Position numbers and translations under genes: made by a program. The notes beneath the pieces were generated by a model that was not told where the DNA came from, did not search any database, and worked only from the letters and a program-made list of their open reading frames with translations. 64,000 bases of DNA, taken from NCBI GenBank assembly GCA_002496565.1, contig DAKJ01000018.1:317426-381425 (forward strand), written 5' to 3'. The stretch comes from Methanosarcina sp. UBA289 (lineage in GTDB: Archaea; Halobacteriota; Methanosarcinia; Methanosarcinales; Methanosarcinaceae). This document shows, in pieces, positions 18,297 through 26,779 of this stretch; positions within the stretch are counted from its first letter, which is position 1, and each line of letters opens with the position of its first letter.

Positions 18297-18986
18297 ATGG
18301 ACAGACCTTTTGTTTTTATAAATTCTGCTATGTCAGCCGACGGCAAACTCTCAACAAAAAAAAGAAAACAGGTCAGAATCTCCGGAAAACTTGATTTTGA
18401 AAGGGTCGACGAACTCCGAGCCCAAATAGATGCAATTATGGTGGGAATAGGAACCGTCCTTTCAGACGATCCGAGCTTAACTGTAAAGTCTCCAGAAAGA
18501 AGAGCAGCGAGAAAAGCTGCTGGAAAAAGTGAAAATCCGGTAAGGATTATTGTTGACAGTTCAGCAAGGACTCCTCTTGATGCCGATATTTTCAAAAAAG
18601 GAGAGGGAATGAAGATAATCGCAGTTTCAAATTCTGCTCCTGCCGAAAAGATAAAAAAACTGGAAGAAAAAGCTCTCGTTATTAAAGCAGGGACTGAAAA
18701 AGTTGACCTTCCTGAGCTTGCAGTAAGATTAAAGGAAATGGGTATAAATACACTTATGGTAGAGGGAGGAGCAACCCTCAACTGGGGAATGCTTTCTGCA
18801 GGCCTTGTTGATGAAATTTACACCTTTATAGGAAACCTTATTATAGGCGGCGCTACAGCCCCAACTTTCACTGACGGAGAAGGATTTTCAGAAACTGAAA
18901 TCCCTGAGCTGGAGCTGTCTTCAGCCGAAAAAATCGAAGATGGGATACTCCTTAAATGGAAGGTAAAAGACAAAAAAGCAAGGTAA
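18297..18986 (+). CDS. arfC: 2,5-diamino-6-ribosylaminopyrimidinone 5'-phosphate reductase (RibD C-terminal type)
   Basis: A 229-residue stand-alone reductase of the archaeal riboflavin/F420 route (also called RIB7 type), using NADPH to reduce the ribosyl group of the GTP-derived pyrimidine. Motifs: VFINSAMSADGKLST, IMVGIGTVLSDDPSLTV, IIVDSSARTP and LMVEGGATLNWGML. The ATG at 18297 has GGAG eight bases upstream and gives the family length. An in-frame TTG at 18165 would add 44 very basic residues unlike the family, so I reject it. Confidence 0.92.
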   Translation: MDRPFVFINSAMSADGKLSTKKRKQVRISGKLDFERVDELRAQIDAIMVGIGTVLSDDPSLTVKSPERRAARKAAGKSENPVRIIVDSSARTPLDADIFKKGEGMKIIAVSNSAPAEKIKKLEEKALVIKAGTEKVDLPELAVRLKEMGINTLMVEGGATLNWGMLSAGLVDEIYTFIGNLIIGGATAPTFTDGEGFSETEIPELELSSAEKIEDGILLKWKVKDKKAR

Positions 18987-19075
18987 AAAGGAAGATAATA
19001 TTTATAATCCCTTTTTTTCATTTAAACAGTTGTTTGAATTTTTAAATCTGCTTTTTTATCTATTAGATTCTGTTC

Positions 19076-19792
19076 TTAATCAGCATCAGGCTTGAGATCG
19101 CATTTTTCAAACCCGCCCTTATAGCATACAAACACTTCAAGTTCGCACTTGCCCTTAAGAAATTCACGTATTTTGCGGTCATATATGCTTTGAACGTGTT
19201 TCAGGCCATTTTTTCTGAAGTGGGCTTCCACAGCTTCAAGAAACCCGATCATCTGTATAAGGTAAGCCTCTTCATAGGCTCTGGTTTCTCGCGCAATTGC
19301 TTCACATTCGGAGTTGTCAAGTTCGGAATAATAGCTTCCATGCTCGTTTAAGCCGCTTATCTGGCGCCAGTCCACCTTGCCTGAGTCGTCAGCTTCCCGA
19401 TGGAGCATATAAGGATAAACCCTGCAGATTGAAGGACGTTTATCATAAATTTTGCAGCGCTTATTCTCAAGGAAAATACAGGAACCGTCTGGCTTTGTTT
19501 TCAGGGCGTAGCCTGAAACATAAAACCTGCCCTTTTGGTCACAAAACTCGTAATAAGGAGCAGGAGTGATGGAATCCGGATTTATTTGCCTTATAATGAC
19601 CAGATCGGCATCTAGCAGGAAAACATGGTCGTTAAACTCTTTGGTACAACAGCGTGCGCAGAGTTCACACCTGAATCCCAGTTCTTTAATAATGCCTATA
19701 AATTCAGAGTCAGGAAATTTCTTTACGCCTGCAAGTTCTTCCTGTGCATCTGCAAGCCTTGTTTCAATGTCATTCTTTTTTACGCTAATCAC
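19076..19792 (-). CDS. YkgJ family cysteine-cluster protein
   Basis: A 238-residue protein with the CxxCxxCC-type cluster in FRCELCARCCTKEF (about residue 37), then CDQKGRFYV, GSCIFLENKRCKIYDKRPSICRVYP. This arrangement defines the YkgJ/Fli-B-type Zn or Fe-S family. The function is not known; it may be a metal-binding or methyl-transfer-linked protein. An N-terminal charged helix precedes the cluster. It is convergent with arfC. Confidence 0.85.
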   Translation of the reverse strand: MISVKKNDIETRLADAQEELAGVKKFPDSEFIGIIKELGFRCELCARCCTKEFNDHVFLLDADLVIIRQINPDSITPAPYYEFCDQKGRFYVSGYALKTKPDGSCIFLENKRCKIYDKRPSICRVYPYMLHREADDSGKVDWRQISGLNEHGSYYSELDNSECEAIARETRAYEEAYLIQMIGFLEAVEAHFRKNGLKHVQSIYDRKIREFLKGKCELEVFVCYKGGFEKCDLKPDAD

Positions 19793-20150
19793 CTTTTTAA
19801 GAAAAAGAATCCTGCAAGTCTACCTGATTTTAATCCAATGTCCGTAACATTTAATTACTAGCATTTCTTTCTATGATAAACCCAAGGCTTGATGACATTT
19901 ATAATTTCGCACTTTCAGGCTTTTAAGGAATATTAGATATTCTTCAAAATCATTGAGAATTATCGATTTAACACTATCGAACCAGGAAATACCTGCTTAA
20001 ATATCTGTTTATTGAGACCCTGCCGAGGAGAAGAAAAAAATCCGCGGCAACCGGCAGTGTCCAGCAATAAGCGAATACCTGGATATATTACGTGATAAAT
20101 TACAAATAAATTCAGAGAATATTAAAATTAAAGTTTAACGAGGAATGATA
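19793..20150. promoter_or_regulatory. Intergenic region with leader of the small basic protein
   Basis: About 360 bases between divergent genes. A TATA-like GCTTAAATATCTG lies near 19995-20007. In the likely leader, CTGCCG (20019-20024) can pair with CGGCAG (20054-20059), and CCAG with CTGG (20063-20084). No ORF was seen in this stretch. Confidence 0.4.
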
Positions 20151-20324
20151 ATGGGCAAAACCGGCAGTATTGATTGGGTAAAAGTAAAAGGCAGAAAAGG
20201 CAGAGTAATCAAGGTCCAGAAGTCACAGGCTCAAAAAGCACACCCAGGACCTGCACAGCGCTTCACTTCTTCAGGTCACAAGAGGCGCTTTATCAGAAGA
20301 TCTGCAAAAGCTCTTGTAAAATGA
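20151..20324 (+). CDS. Small basic methanogen protein (DUF5350-like)
   Basis: A 57-residue strongly basic protein starting MGKTGSIDWVKVKGRKGRV and ending in an Arg/Lys-rich tail (HKRRFIRRSAKALVK). It resembles, from memory, the small methanogen family DUF5350 and also ribosomal S30e-like tails; a ribosome or RNA association is plausible but inferred. GAGG at 20140-20143 places the start at the second of two close ATGs. It is short enough to be missed by automatic cut-offs. It is monocistronic with several T tracts after it. Confidence 0.75.
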   Translation: MGKTGSIDWVKVKGRKGRVIKVQKSQAQKAHPGPAQRFTSSGHKRRFIRRSAKALVK

Positions 20325-20332
20325 TTTTAAGA

Positions 20333-20385
20333 GCTTTTTAATTTAACTTTTTTGAGTTACTTTTTTAACTTAACTTTTTTGAATT
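20333..20385 (+). terminator. Oligo-T tracts after the small basic protein
   Basis: Three T6 runs (20348-20353, 20361-20366 and 20375-20380) plus a T5 run just upstream follow the stop codon. Runs of T without a hairpin are the usual archaeal termination signal. Confidence 0.6.
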
Positions 20386-20481
20386 TTCTTTTGAAATCTT
20401 CGTTTTTATAAAGTAGCTTTTTAGATGCATTTACATTGTACTTACTTCGGGAGTCCATTACGGGCTTGGGCGATTTCAAGC

Positions 20482-20850
20482 TCACAAACCGACAATCAGA
20501 TCTGCAATGCTTACCCCTGCGAGGCAGAGTGCAACGTTAAGAAAAATATTCAGGAAAAACGAGAGATTTTTTCCTTCTTCAAGCAATTTGAAAGTTTCAT
20601 ACGCGAAGGTAGAAAACGTGGTAAAGGAACCTAAAATTCCCATATTTACAAAATAAACCATAGATTGTGGCTCAGAAGAAAAAGTGAGAATGGCAAGCAT
20701 AATAGTACCTAAGAGGTTCACGATAAGTGTGCCTGCAGGGATGTTCTTGATCCTGGGAACCCGGCTTAAAACCGTATATCTAAGGCATGCCCCTATGAAA
20801 CCGCCCATACCTATCAAAAAGAGTTTTCCCAGTCCTGGAAAGGAGAACAT
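20482..20850 (-). CDS. crcB: Fluoride channel CrcB/Fluc, second subunit
   Basis: A 122-residue four-helix membrane protein of the Fluc family that exports fluoride. It carries the signature GILGSFTTFSTFAYETFKLLEEG and an N-terminal GMGGFIGACLRY segment. It follows the first crcB gene by four bases. Paired genes usually encode the two halves of an antiparallel heterodimer, in contrast to single-gene homodimers. Confidence 0.93.
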   Translation of the reverse strand: MFSFPGLGKLFLIGMGGFIGACLRYTVLSRVPRIKNIPAGTLIVNLLGTIMLAILTFSSEPQSMVYFVNMGILGSFTTFSTFAYETFKLLEEGKNLSFFLNIFLNVALCLAGVSIADLIVGL

Positions 20851-20854
20851 CTCT

Positions 20855-21244
20855 TTATTTCTCCCTGCCTGAAAGGGCTTTTATTGTGCTCCTTCCCATA
20901 AACACACCAGCTAGGGTAAGAAACAGGTTGACGCTAATATTTCCTAGAGCAGGGAGAAAGGGTAGGTTGAAAGACTGAACTGCAAACGTGGAAAATGTTG
21001 TAAAGGCTCCAATAAACCCGGTCCCGAAAGCAAGCTTTCCTTTTGGGCCTATAAACCCAATATACTCCGTGTCGTACATTAGCAGGCCGAGCAGAAAACT
21101 TCCTAACACATTCACAGAAAGGGTACCGAGATGTGCTTCCATGGGCTCACAGAGTAAAAACCGGCAGATTGCTCCAAGGAACCCACCGACCCCTATGAGA
21201 AAAATCTTATCCAGATCTTTATACGTGGAAGGCATCATTTTCAC
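20855..21244 (-). CDS. crcB: Fluoride channel CrcB/Fluc, first subunit
   Basis: A 129-residue Fluc-type protein with IGVGGFLGAICRFLL near the start and GTGFIGAFTTFSTFAVQSF in the third helix. It is upstream of, and almost touching, its paralogue at 20482-20850, so the pair is translated from one mRNA and probably forms a heterodimer. The start may be the second or third Met (MMPSTYK). I looked for a fluoride riboswitch in the leader and did not recognise one. Confidence 0.93.
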   Translation of the reverse strand: MKMMPSTYKDLDKIFLIGVGGFLGAICRFLLCEPMEAHLGTLSVNVLGSFLLGLLMYDTEYIGFIGPKGKLAFGTGFIGAFTTFSTFAVQSFNLPFLPALGNISVNLFLTLAGVFMGRSTIKALSGREK

Positions 21245-21538
21245 TTAAAGAATCGCTTGAAAATTTAGATTTTAGTCTGAACAATTAGCTCAAAACATTT
21301 TAGATAAGAATATTTAGCTCGGGTTTCTCTGCTTAATTAGCCCTTGAAGTATAAAACTTTATCTAAGAAAGGGGAAGAGTCCTTCCGGAACTTCGAAGGA
21401 GAAAAGAAGAGTAATTCACCTATAATTTAACCTGTTTTCATAAAAGAAGCAGAATAAAAGTTACTGTAACTCTTTTCCATAAAACAATAAGACTAAACAA
21501 TAAGATCAAAAAAGGTATTTTGAGAGAAAAAGAGAGTA

Positions 21539-22732
21539 TTACTCGATTAAGAAGACATCTACCTCTTCTCCTTCTTCATACCCTTCAATGTTTTCTGGCA
21601 CAAGTACATACCCATCAGCCTTTGCAACTGAACTCAGAACCCCGGATTTGGCTCCGGTCAAAGGGCGAACCCTATCTCCTTCAAAGACAACGCGGATGAA
21701 ATTAACGTACCCTATTTTCGAACTGATTTTTGCAGCCAGGCGCCTTTTAAGAATAAGCTCGGGAATCTCCGGAATTGTGGCCAGTTTCCTTAGACCGGGG
21801 CGGACAAAGAAATAGAGGGCAACAAGGCTGGCAACAGGGTAACCGGGCAGACAAACGACAGGGATATTGTTTATAATTCCAAGAGCTGCCGGTTTTCCAG
21901 GACTGACGCCTATGCCATGTACGAGTAGTTCTCCGAGAGACGCTACAACCTCAGGGGCATGATCTCTTTTTCCTACTGAGGTTCCGCCTGAAAGAATGAT
22001 CATATCGGCATCCAGGTTCGATTTTATGGCCTTTTTTATACTATCCGGGTTATCAGGCACTATATCGAGATATTGGGGAATCCCACCCCATTTTTTCACA
22101 TAAAGGACCGACATTAGCCCATTAGTCTCAAGCACCATACCCTGAGGAGGAACACCCACGCTCTTTTTACGGCTTACTAGCTCGTCTCCTGTAGGAATAA
22201 CTGCAATAACAGGCTTTTCGAAAACCTTCACCCTATCAAACCCAAGAGATGCCAGCACAGCTACATCACACGGGCGGAGAAAGTGTCCCTCTTCAAAAAC
22301 CCTATCTTCTTTTTTTATATCTTCTCCGATCTGTCCTACATTTCTGTTCGGGTAGACCTGAGCTCTGATCTCGACAAGGTTTCCTGCAGTAGAGGTATCC
22401 TCAACCACTACGACAGCATCGGTTCCTTCAGGCATTGCAGCCCCGGTATGGACCCAGATCGTACTTCCTTCCTCTATCCGGTCAGAAAGCTGCAGCATTA
22501 CCGGATTTGTAGGAGAAGCTCCCATAGTGTCGGAAGCCCTTACCGCGTACCCATCCATAGCAGCACGCCGATAATGAGGCACATTCCTTTCCGAGATTAC
22601 AGCTTCTGCAAGTACCCTGCCTGCACAGGTTTCGAGTGAAATTTCTTCTGTTTTCTTCAGAGCAGAAATACGCTCGAGAAAAAGTTTCAAAGCTTGATCA
22701 ACCGAAGTTCGCTCTTTGAATATCCTGCCCAT
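21539..22732 (-). CDS. moeA: Molybdopterin molybdenumtransferase
   Basis: A 397-residue MoeA, which inserts Mo (or W) into adenylated molybdopterin. Motifs: AAMDGYAVRASDT, IWVHTGAAMPEGTDAVVVVEDT, the central VIPTGDELV, ILSGGTSVGKRDHAP and GIINNIPVVCLPGYPVASLV, then the C-terminal domain IV. It lies 20 bases downstream of moaD. Methanosarcina needs the cofactor for formylmethanofuran dehydrogenases. Confidence 0.95.
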   Translation of the reverse strand: MGRIFKERTSVDQALKLFLERISALKKTEEISLETCAGRVLAEAVISERNVPHYRRAAMDGYAVRASDTMGASPTNPVMLQLSDRIEEGSTIWVHTGAAMPEGTDAVVVVEDTSTAGNLVEIRAQVYPNRNVGQIGEDIKKEDRVFEEGHFLRPCDVAVLASLGFDRVKVFEKPVIAVIPTGDELVSRKKSVGVPPQGMVLETNGLMSVLYVKKWGGIPQYLDIVPDNPDSIKKAIKSNLDADMIILSGGTSVGKRDHAPEVVASLGELLVHGIGVSPGKPAALGIINNIPVVCLPGYPVASLVALYFFVRPGLRKLATIPEIPELILKRRLAAKISSKIGYVNFIRVVFEGDRVRPLTGAKSGVLSSVAKADGYVLVPENIEGYEEGEEVDVFLIE

Positions 22733-22752
22733 GATCTCCCTTCCCGAAAGAA

Positions 22753-23046
22753 TTAGCCTCCTGAAACCGGAGGCAGGACTGCAAGCTCATCGCCATCCGA
22801 AAGAAGGGTATCAAGCCCGTCTAGATGCCGGACATTGTTTCCGTTTATAAGGACATTAATTGAACCGCACATAACAGGAACTTCACTTTCTCCTTCGGGT
22901 TTCTCAAAAATAAGATGCTTTAACTCGGGATATCTTTCAGTAAGGGACAAAAGGATATCAATAACCTTTTCTCCCGACAGTTGCAGCTCCGATGCGCCTG
23001 CCTTTTCACGTAAATTTGCAAATAATTTGATTTTTACCTCAGCCAT
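22753..23046 (-). CDS. moaD: MoaD/ThiS family sulfur carrier
   Basis: A 97-residue ubiquitin-like protein ending in the Gly-Gly (VLPPVSGG) that is activated and thiocarboxylated. The VKIKLFANLREKAG start and the INVLINGNNVRHLDGLDTLLSDGDELAVLPP segment are typical of MoaD. Its position directly before moeA supports molybdopterin synthesis. SAMP-like protein conjugation is also possible in archaea. Confidence 0.9.
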   Translation of the reverse strand: MAEVKIKLFANLREKAGASELQLSGEKVIDILLSLTERYPELKHLIFEKPEGESEVPVMCGSINVLINGNNVRHLDGLDTLLSDGDELAVLPPVSGG

Positions 23047-23123
23047 GAGAGACTATTCCATCCTATCCCTTAAATATATGTATGCTTATAAAGAAACAGC
23101 TACACTGAAGGGTTTGGGGAATA

Positions 23124-24752
23124 ATGCAGCAAGGTCAGGATTACAATATCGAAAACTCACCAGGGCTTTCTGAAAAAAAATATAAAATACTGGGATTTCT
23201 GATCCTCCTTTTTGCCCTGTTAATAAAATTGTTTGACCTGGGGGATCGAATATTTCATCACGATGAAAGCGTACATGCCAGTTTTACCCTTAAACTTCTA
23301 GAAACCGGGCAATACAAATATGATCCGGCTTATCATGGCCCTTTTCTGTTCCATTCTACAGCAGTTATCTTTCACTTTCTGGGGATAAACGACACAACCG
23401 CACGCCTGATCCCTGTATTCTTCGGAGTAGCGACAATCCTCCTGATCTTTTTACTTAAGAAGGAACTTGGGAAAAGAGGTGTACTCTGGTCGGCCTTCTT
23501 GCTATCTTTTTCTCCGAGTATGGTATATTTCTCAAGATTCTTCAGGAATGATCTAATCATTGTTTTCTGTACTCTGGCTACTGTTATAGGGGGTATTCGC
23601 TACCTTGAGAACCTTCACAGCCCAAAGCGATACCAATATCTAATCCTTGCCGCTTCTTCTCTTGCTGTTGCCGTATCCTCAAAAGAGAATGCTTATCTAA
23701 TCATTCTCATGTTCGGAGCTTATGCAGGGGTTTATTCTTTATACAGGTTTTATTCCGGCTGGAAAAAAGAAAAATTGAGCCTTAAAAGGGCCATTTTTCT
23801 TAAAAGCTCGGCTATTTCCCCATTCCTGCCGGAAATTCTGATTTCAGGCACTCTATTCATTTTTATAATGATGATATTCTACACAAGCCTTTTTAGAATC
23901 CCGGAGACTATTTTTTCAATTGTGGGAAGAGCTTTTTCCCACTGGATGGAGATGCACAGAATTGAACGTATAGGGGGCCCTTTTTATTATTATATTCCTA
24001 TTCTTCTTGTATACGAAAGTCCGATTCTGATCTTCGGAACTGCAGGTATTGTCCATTTTCTGAGAAAGAAGGGGAAAAATGCCTCCTTTTTCCTGTTTGT
24101 ATCTTACTGGGCAATTGCGAGTTTACTGCTCTATTCTTATCTCCAGGAAAAAGTCCCCTGGCTTGTTGTACACATTGTCCTTCCCTTCGGGATTCTGGCA
24201 GGGGCTTACCTTGGGGATTTCTTTTCCAGGGAGCCTAGACGAAGACAGGAGAATTTGTCAGGCATAGAAGACATGAGTTCCGGAACAGGCAAAAATTCTG
24301 CTTCCGGGATAAGATATTCAAGAGCCCATATTCTTGTCGTTGGAATTCTAGCACTTACCCTGATAATATCCCTGACCCAGTGTATTTCCGTAAATTTTTA
24401 CAGGAGCATGGAGCCTAATGAACTGATGACGTATTCACAGTCATCTCCGGATATCCGGCAAGTTATGGAGAAAATTGAAGGATTCAATCAGGGGCCTGAA
24501 ACTCTAAAGATAGCCGTTGTAGATCCCGAAAATCTTTACTGGCCCCTGCCTTGGTACTTAAGGGACTATGAAAAAGCGTCATATTATACAGAGACTCCTG
24601 CTAATACGGAATACGATGCAGTAATCGTGCCTGCAGCATATCAAATGTATGAGGTACTTCCGGAAGAGAAGTATGCCTCATATATTTTCTCCTTACGCCC
24701 TGGAAAAAACTTTACCCTTTACTATGATAAAAAACTTGAGAAGGATAGATAA
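23124..24752 (+). CDS. Membrane glycosyltransferase of the Agl23-like (TIGR03663) family
   Basis: A 542-residue multi-spanning protein with about 10-12 helices and the GT39-type N-terminal loop, where acidic residues in FHHDESVHASFTLKLLETG lie after the first helix (about residue 50). The segments YDPAYHGPFLFH and SRFFRNDLIIVF fit the archaeal family named as flippase-associated/Agl23-like. A soluble C-terminal domain (about 440-542) faces outside. A role in surface glycan transfer from lipid carriers is inferred. It is divergent from moaD. Confidence 0.85.
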   Translation: MQQGQDYNIENSPGLSEKKYKILGFLILLFALLIKLFDLGDRIFHHDESVHASFTLKLLETGQYKYDPAYHGPFLFHSTAVIFHFLGINDTTARLIPVFFGVATILLIFLLKKELGKRGVLWSAFLLSFSPSMVYFSRFFRNDLIIVFCTLATVIGGIRYLENLHSPKRYQYLILAASSLAVAVSSKENAYLIILMFGAYAGVYSLYRFYSGWKKEKLSLKRAIFLKSSAISPFLPEILISGTLFIFIMMIFYTSLFRIPETIFSIVGRAFSHWMEMHRIERIGGPFYYYIPILLVYESPILIFGTAGIVHFLRKKGKNASFFLFVSYWAIASLLLYSYLQEKVPWLVVHIVLPFGILAGAYLGDFFSREPRRRQENLSGIEDMSSGTGKNSASGIRYSRAHILVVGILALTLIISLTQCISVNFYRSMEPNELMTYSQSSPDIRQVMEKIEGFNQGPETLKIAVVDPENLYWPLPWYLRDYEKASYYTETPANTEYDAVIVPAAYQMYEVLPEEKYASYIFSLRPGKNFTLYYDKKLEKDR

Positions 24753-24840
24753 TGTCTCAGGGAAGGGAAATTAAATTTTTACTAGCAGGGAAATAAAAGC
24801 ATGTAAAAGGAATAAATATGTAAATGGGGGGAATTTTTAA

Positions 24841-25458
24841 GTGGGGGCGAATGTGGACAGAACTTTTGAGCTGGAGAATAGCTTTTCAAGGAGGAATTTT
24901 CCTCGGGGCAGTAGAAAGGAAGAAGAGACAGAAGATAGAGAGAAGAGAGGAAAACATTCTGGCAAGCATCGGAATTCTCCTGAACCCAGTCCTCCACCCA
25001 AATCTGTAAACGAAAGATTTGAAACCTGCCTCTGGATGACAATTGACGAACTCATGACCAGAGAGGTTGTAAAAATCTACGAAAACACACCTGTGGAAGA
25101 GATTTTGTCTCTTTATGGAAAATATCCTTACCATATCCTGCCTGTAGTGAATGATAAAAATGAACTTGTGGGCATTATAGATCTCGATATTATTCTTGAA
25201 ATCCTTCTTTTGTGCCTGGTGCCCAGAGAAAAACATACCCTAATTACGGCAATTAGGTCACTTGGAGAAACAGCAAAAGAGATTATGATTACTCATCCGA
25301 TAACAATCTCTTTAAACGCCACACTTAAGGATGCTTCCGACCTCATGATGAAGTACAGGCTGGACCGGATCTGCATTATTGAAGATAATAGACTTGTAGG
25401 AATAGTGTCCAAGAGAGACATTGTAGAAGAGATTTGCAGAAGAAAAACCAAAAGCTGA
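24841..25458 (+). CDS. Two-CBS protein with charged N-terminal extension
   Basis: A 205-residue frame whose last ~140 residues form one Bateman module: TIDELMTREVVKIYENTP, LVGIIDLDIILEILL, AKEIMITHPITISLN and RLVGIVSKRDIVEEI. The first ~65 residues are hydrophilic and look unstructured. The GTG at 24841 has GGGGGG about ten bases before it; an ATG at 25036 would give only the CBS module. It precedes an antiporter on the same strand by 85 bases, so it may gate that transporter in response to a nucleotide. This is inference. Confidence 0.75.
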   Translation: MGANVDRTFELENSFSRRNFPRGSRKEEETEDREKRGKHSGKHRNSPEPSPPPKSVNERFETCLWMTIDELMTREVVKIYENTPVEEILSLYGKYPYHILPVVNDKNELVGIIDLDIILEILLLCLVPREKHTLITAIRSLGETAKEIMITHPITISLNATLKDASDLMMKYRLDRICIIEDNRLVGIVSKRDIVEEICRRKTKS

Positions 25459-25543
25459 GAGAAAAGACAAATTAAAATCCAGACTTCTCGGGAAAAAGAA
25501 AATAAAACCAAGATTACCAGAAAAAAGGATTATTAAAAGTAAA

Positions 25544-26734
25544 ATGTGGGGGCCAGCAGTAGTGAGTGCTCTACTTCAACTACTGTTCTTGATTATCAGT
25601 GTCAAAATCTTAGGGGAAGCTGCAGAGAGAATTGGTATCCCTTCAGTTACGGGAGAGATTCTGGCCGGAGTCTTACTTGGAACTCTTTTTCTTGATGTAG
25701 AAACCGATATAATAACTTTTTTTGCTGAACTGGGATCTATTTTTCTACTTTTCACTGCCGGATATAACGAAGTGAGCCTTAAGAACCTCAAATTTGAATC
25801 AATAACAGCGCTTGTTCCGACCCTCTCCCAGATAGTCTTTGCTTTTATCTTCGGCTTTGCGCTTGGAAGAATCTTTGACTTCAATTTTCTTGAAAGCTTT
25901 TTTCTGGGAGTAGCATTCAACCCAACAAGCATAGCAGTAGTACTCGGAACTCTTATAAACTTAAACTACCTTTCCAGCAGACCTGGGACGGCAATACTTT
26001 CATCTGCATTTCTGGACGATATTATAGCGCTTTTTTTCCTTTCAGTTGTTGTCAACTTCGCCCGTTTTAACCGTATTCCTCCGGTCCTGGGGATTCTTAT
26101 CATCGCAGGAAAGATCCTGCTTTTTCTACTAATAATGTATATCCTTGGAAATTACCTGTTTCCCAGGCTTTTTATTTACGCGGAGAAGATGCATGCAAAA
26201 GAAGCTGTATTTTCCCTGGTGATTATAATAGCTCTTTTTTCTGCATATCTCGCAGAATTATTCGAACTGAGTCCAGCAATAGGAGCATTTACAGGAGGTA
26301 TAGTGCTGTCGGAAATTCCCCTTGCCAAACTCCAGGATATCCAGAGCAAAGTTTACGGGCTGGCTCATGGAATCTTAATCCCTATTTTTTTCGCGTTTAT
26401 AGGGTTTTTAATTGATCCGTATGCTCTGAGAAACGCAGGCAGTTTTACTCTTTTAGTTATTCTTGCAGCATTTTCAGGAAAATTAGCAGGAGGTTTTATC
26501 GGGTCAAAGGCGATAGGCTTCGATTCTTACGAAAGTTTGATCTTCGGCATAGGGGTTATGCCGAGAGCAGGAATCGAGCTTGTGATACTCACTATAGGAC
26601 GAGAATTGCAAATAATTAACCAGGAAATATTTTCGGCAATGGTCTTGATGGTAATTGTATCCATCATTATTTCCCCAGCCTGTATGAAATGGGCAATTCA
26701 AGCCAGTAGACGAAGGGATAGGGGTAGGCAGTGA
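25544..26734 (+). CDS. CPA2 family cation:proton antiporter
   Basis: A 396-residue integral membrane protein of the KefB/NapA-like CPA2 type, with about 12 helices. The segment SVTGEILAGVLLGTLFLD and the conserved region LSSAFLDDIIALFFL containing the ion-binding aspartate pair are clear, as is SPAIGAFTGGIVLSEIP. It lacks the TrkA-N regulatory domain of KefB; the CBS protein just upstream may take that role. Likely exchange of Na+ or K+ for protons. Confidence 0.9.
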   Translation: MWGPAVVSALLQLLFLIISVKILGEAAERIGIPSVTGEILAGVLLGTLFLDVETDIITFFAELGSIFLLFTAGYNEVSLKNLKFESITALVPTLSQIVFAFIFGFALGRIFDFNFLESFFLGVAFNPTSIAVVLGTLINLNYLSSRPGTAILSSAFLDDIIALFFLSVVVNFARFNRIPPVLGILIIAGKILLFLLIMYILGNYLFPRLFIYAEKMHAKEAVFSLVIIIALFSAYLAELFELSPAIGAFTGGIVLSEIPLAKLQDIQSKVYGLAHGILIPIFFAFIGFLIDPYALRNAGSFTLLVILAAFSGKLAGGFIGSKAIGFDSYESLIFGIGVMPRAGIELVILTIGRELQIINQEIFSAMVLMVIVSIIISPACMKWAIQASRRRDRGRQ

Positions 26735-26779
26735 CAAGGTTTGGAATTAAAATCTGCATTAGACATCTGATTAAAAGTC

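Noticed and set aside
21245..21538. Fluoride riboswitch ahead of the crcB pair
   Set aside because: I looked for the conserved GG-GATGG and CTGATGG-type elements on the minus strand and did not find them.
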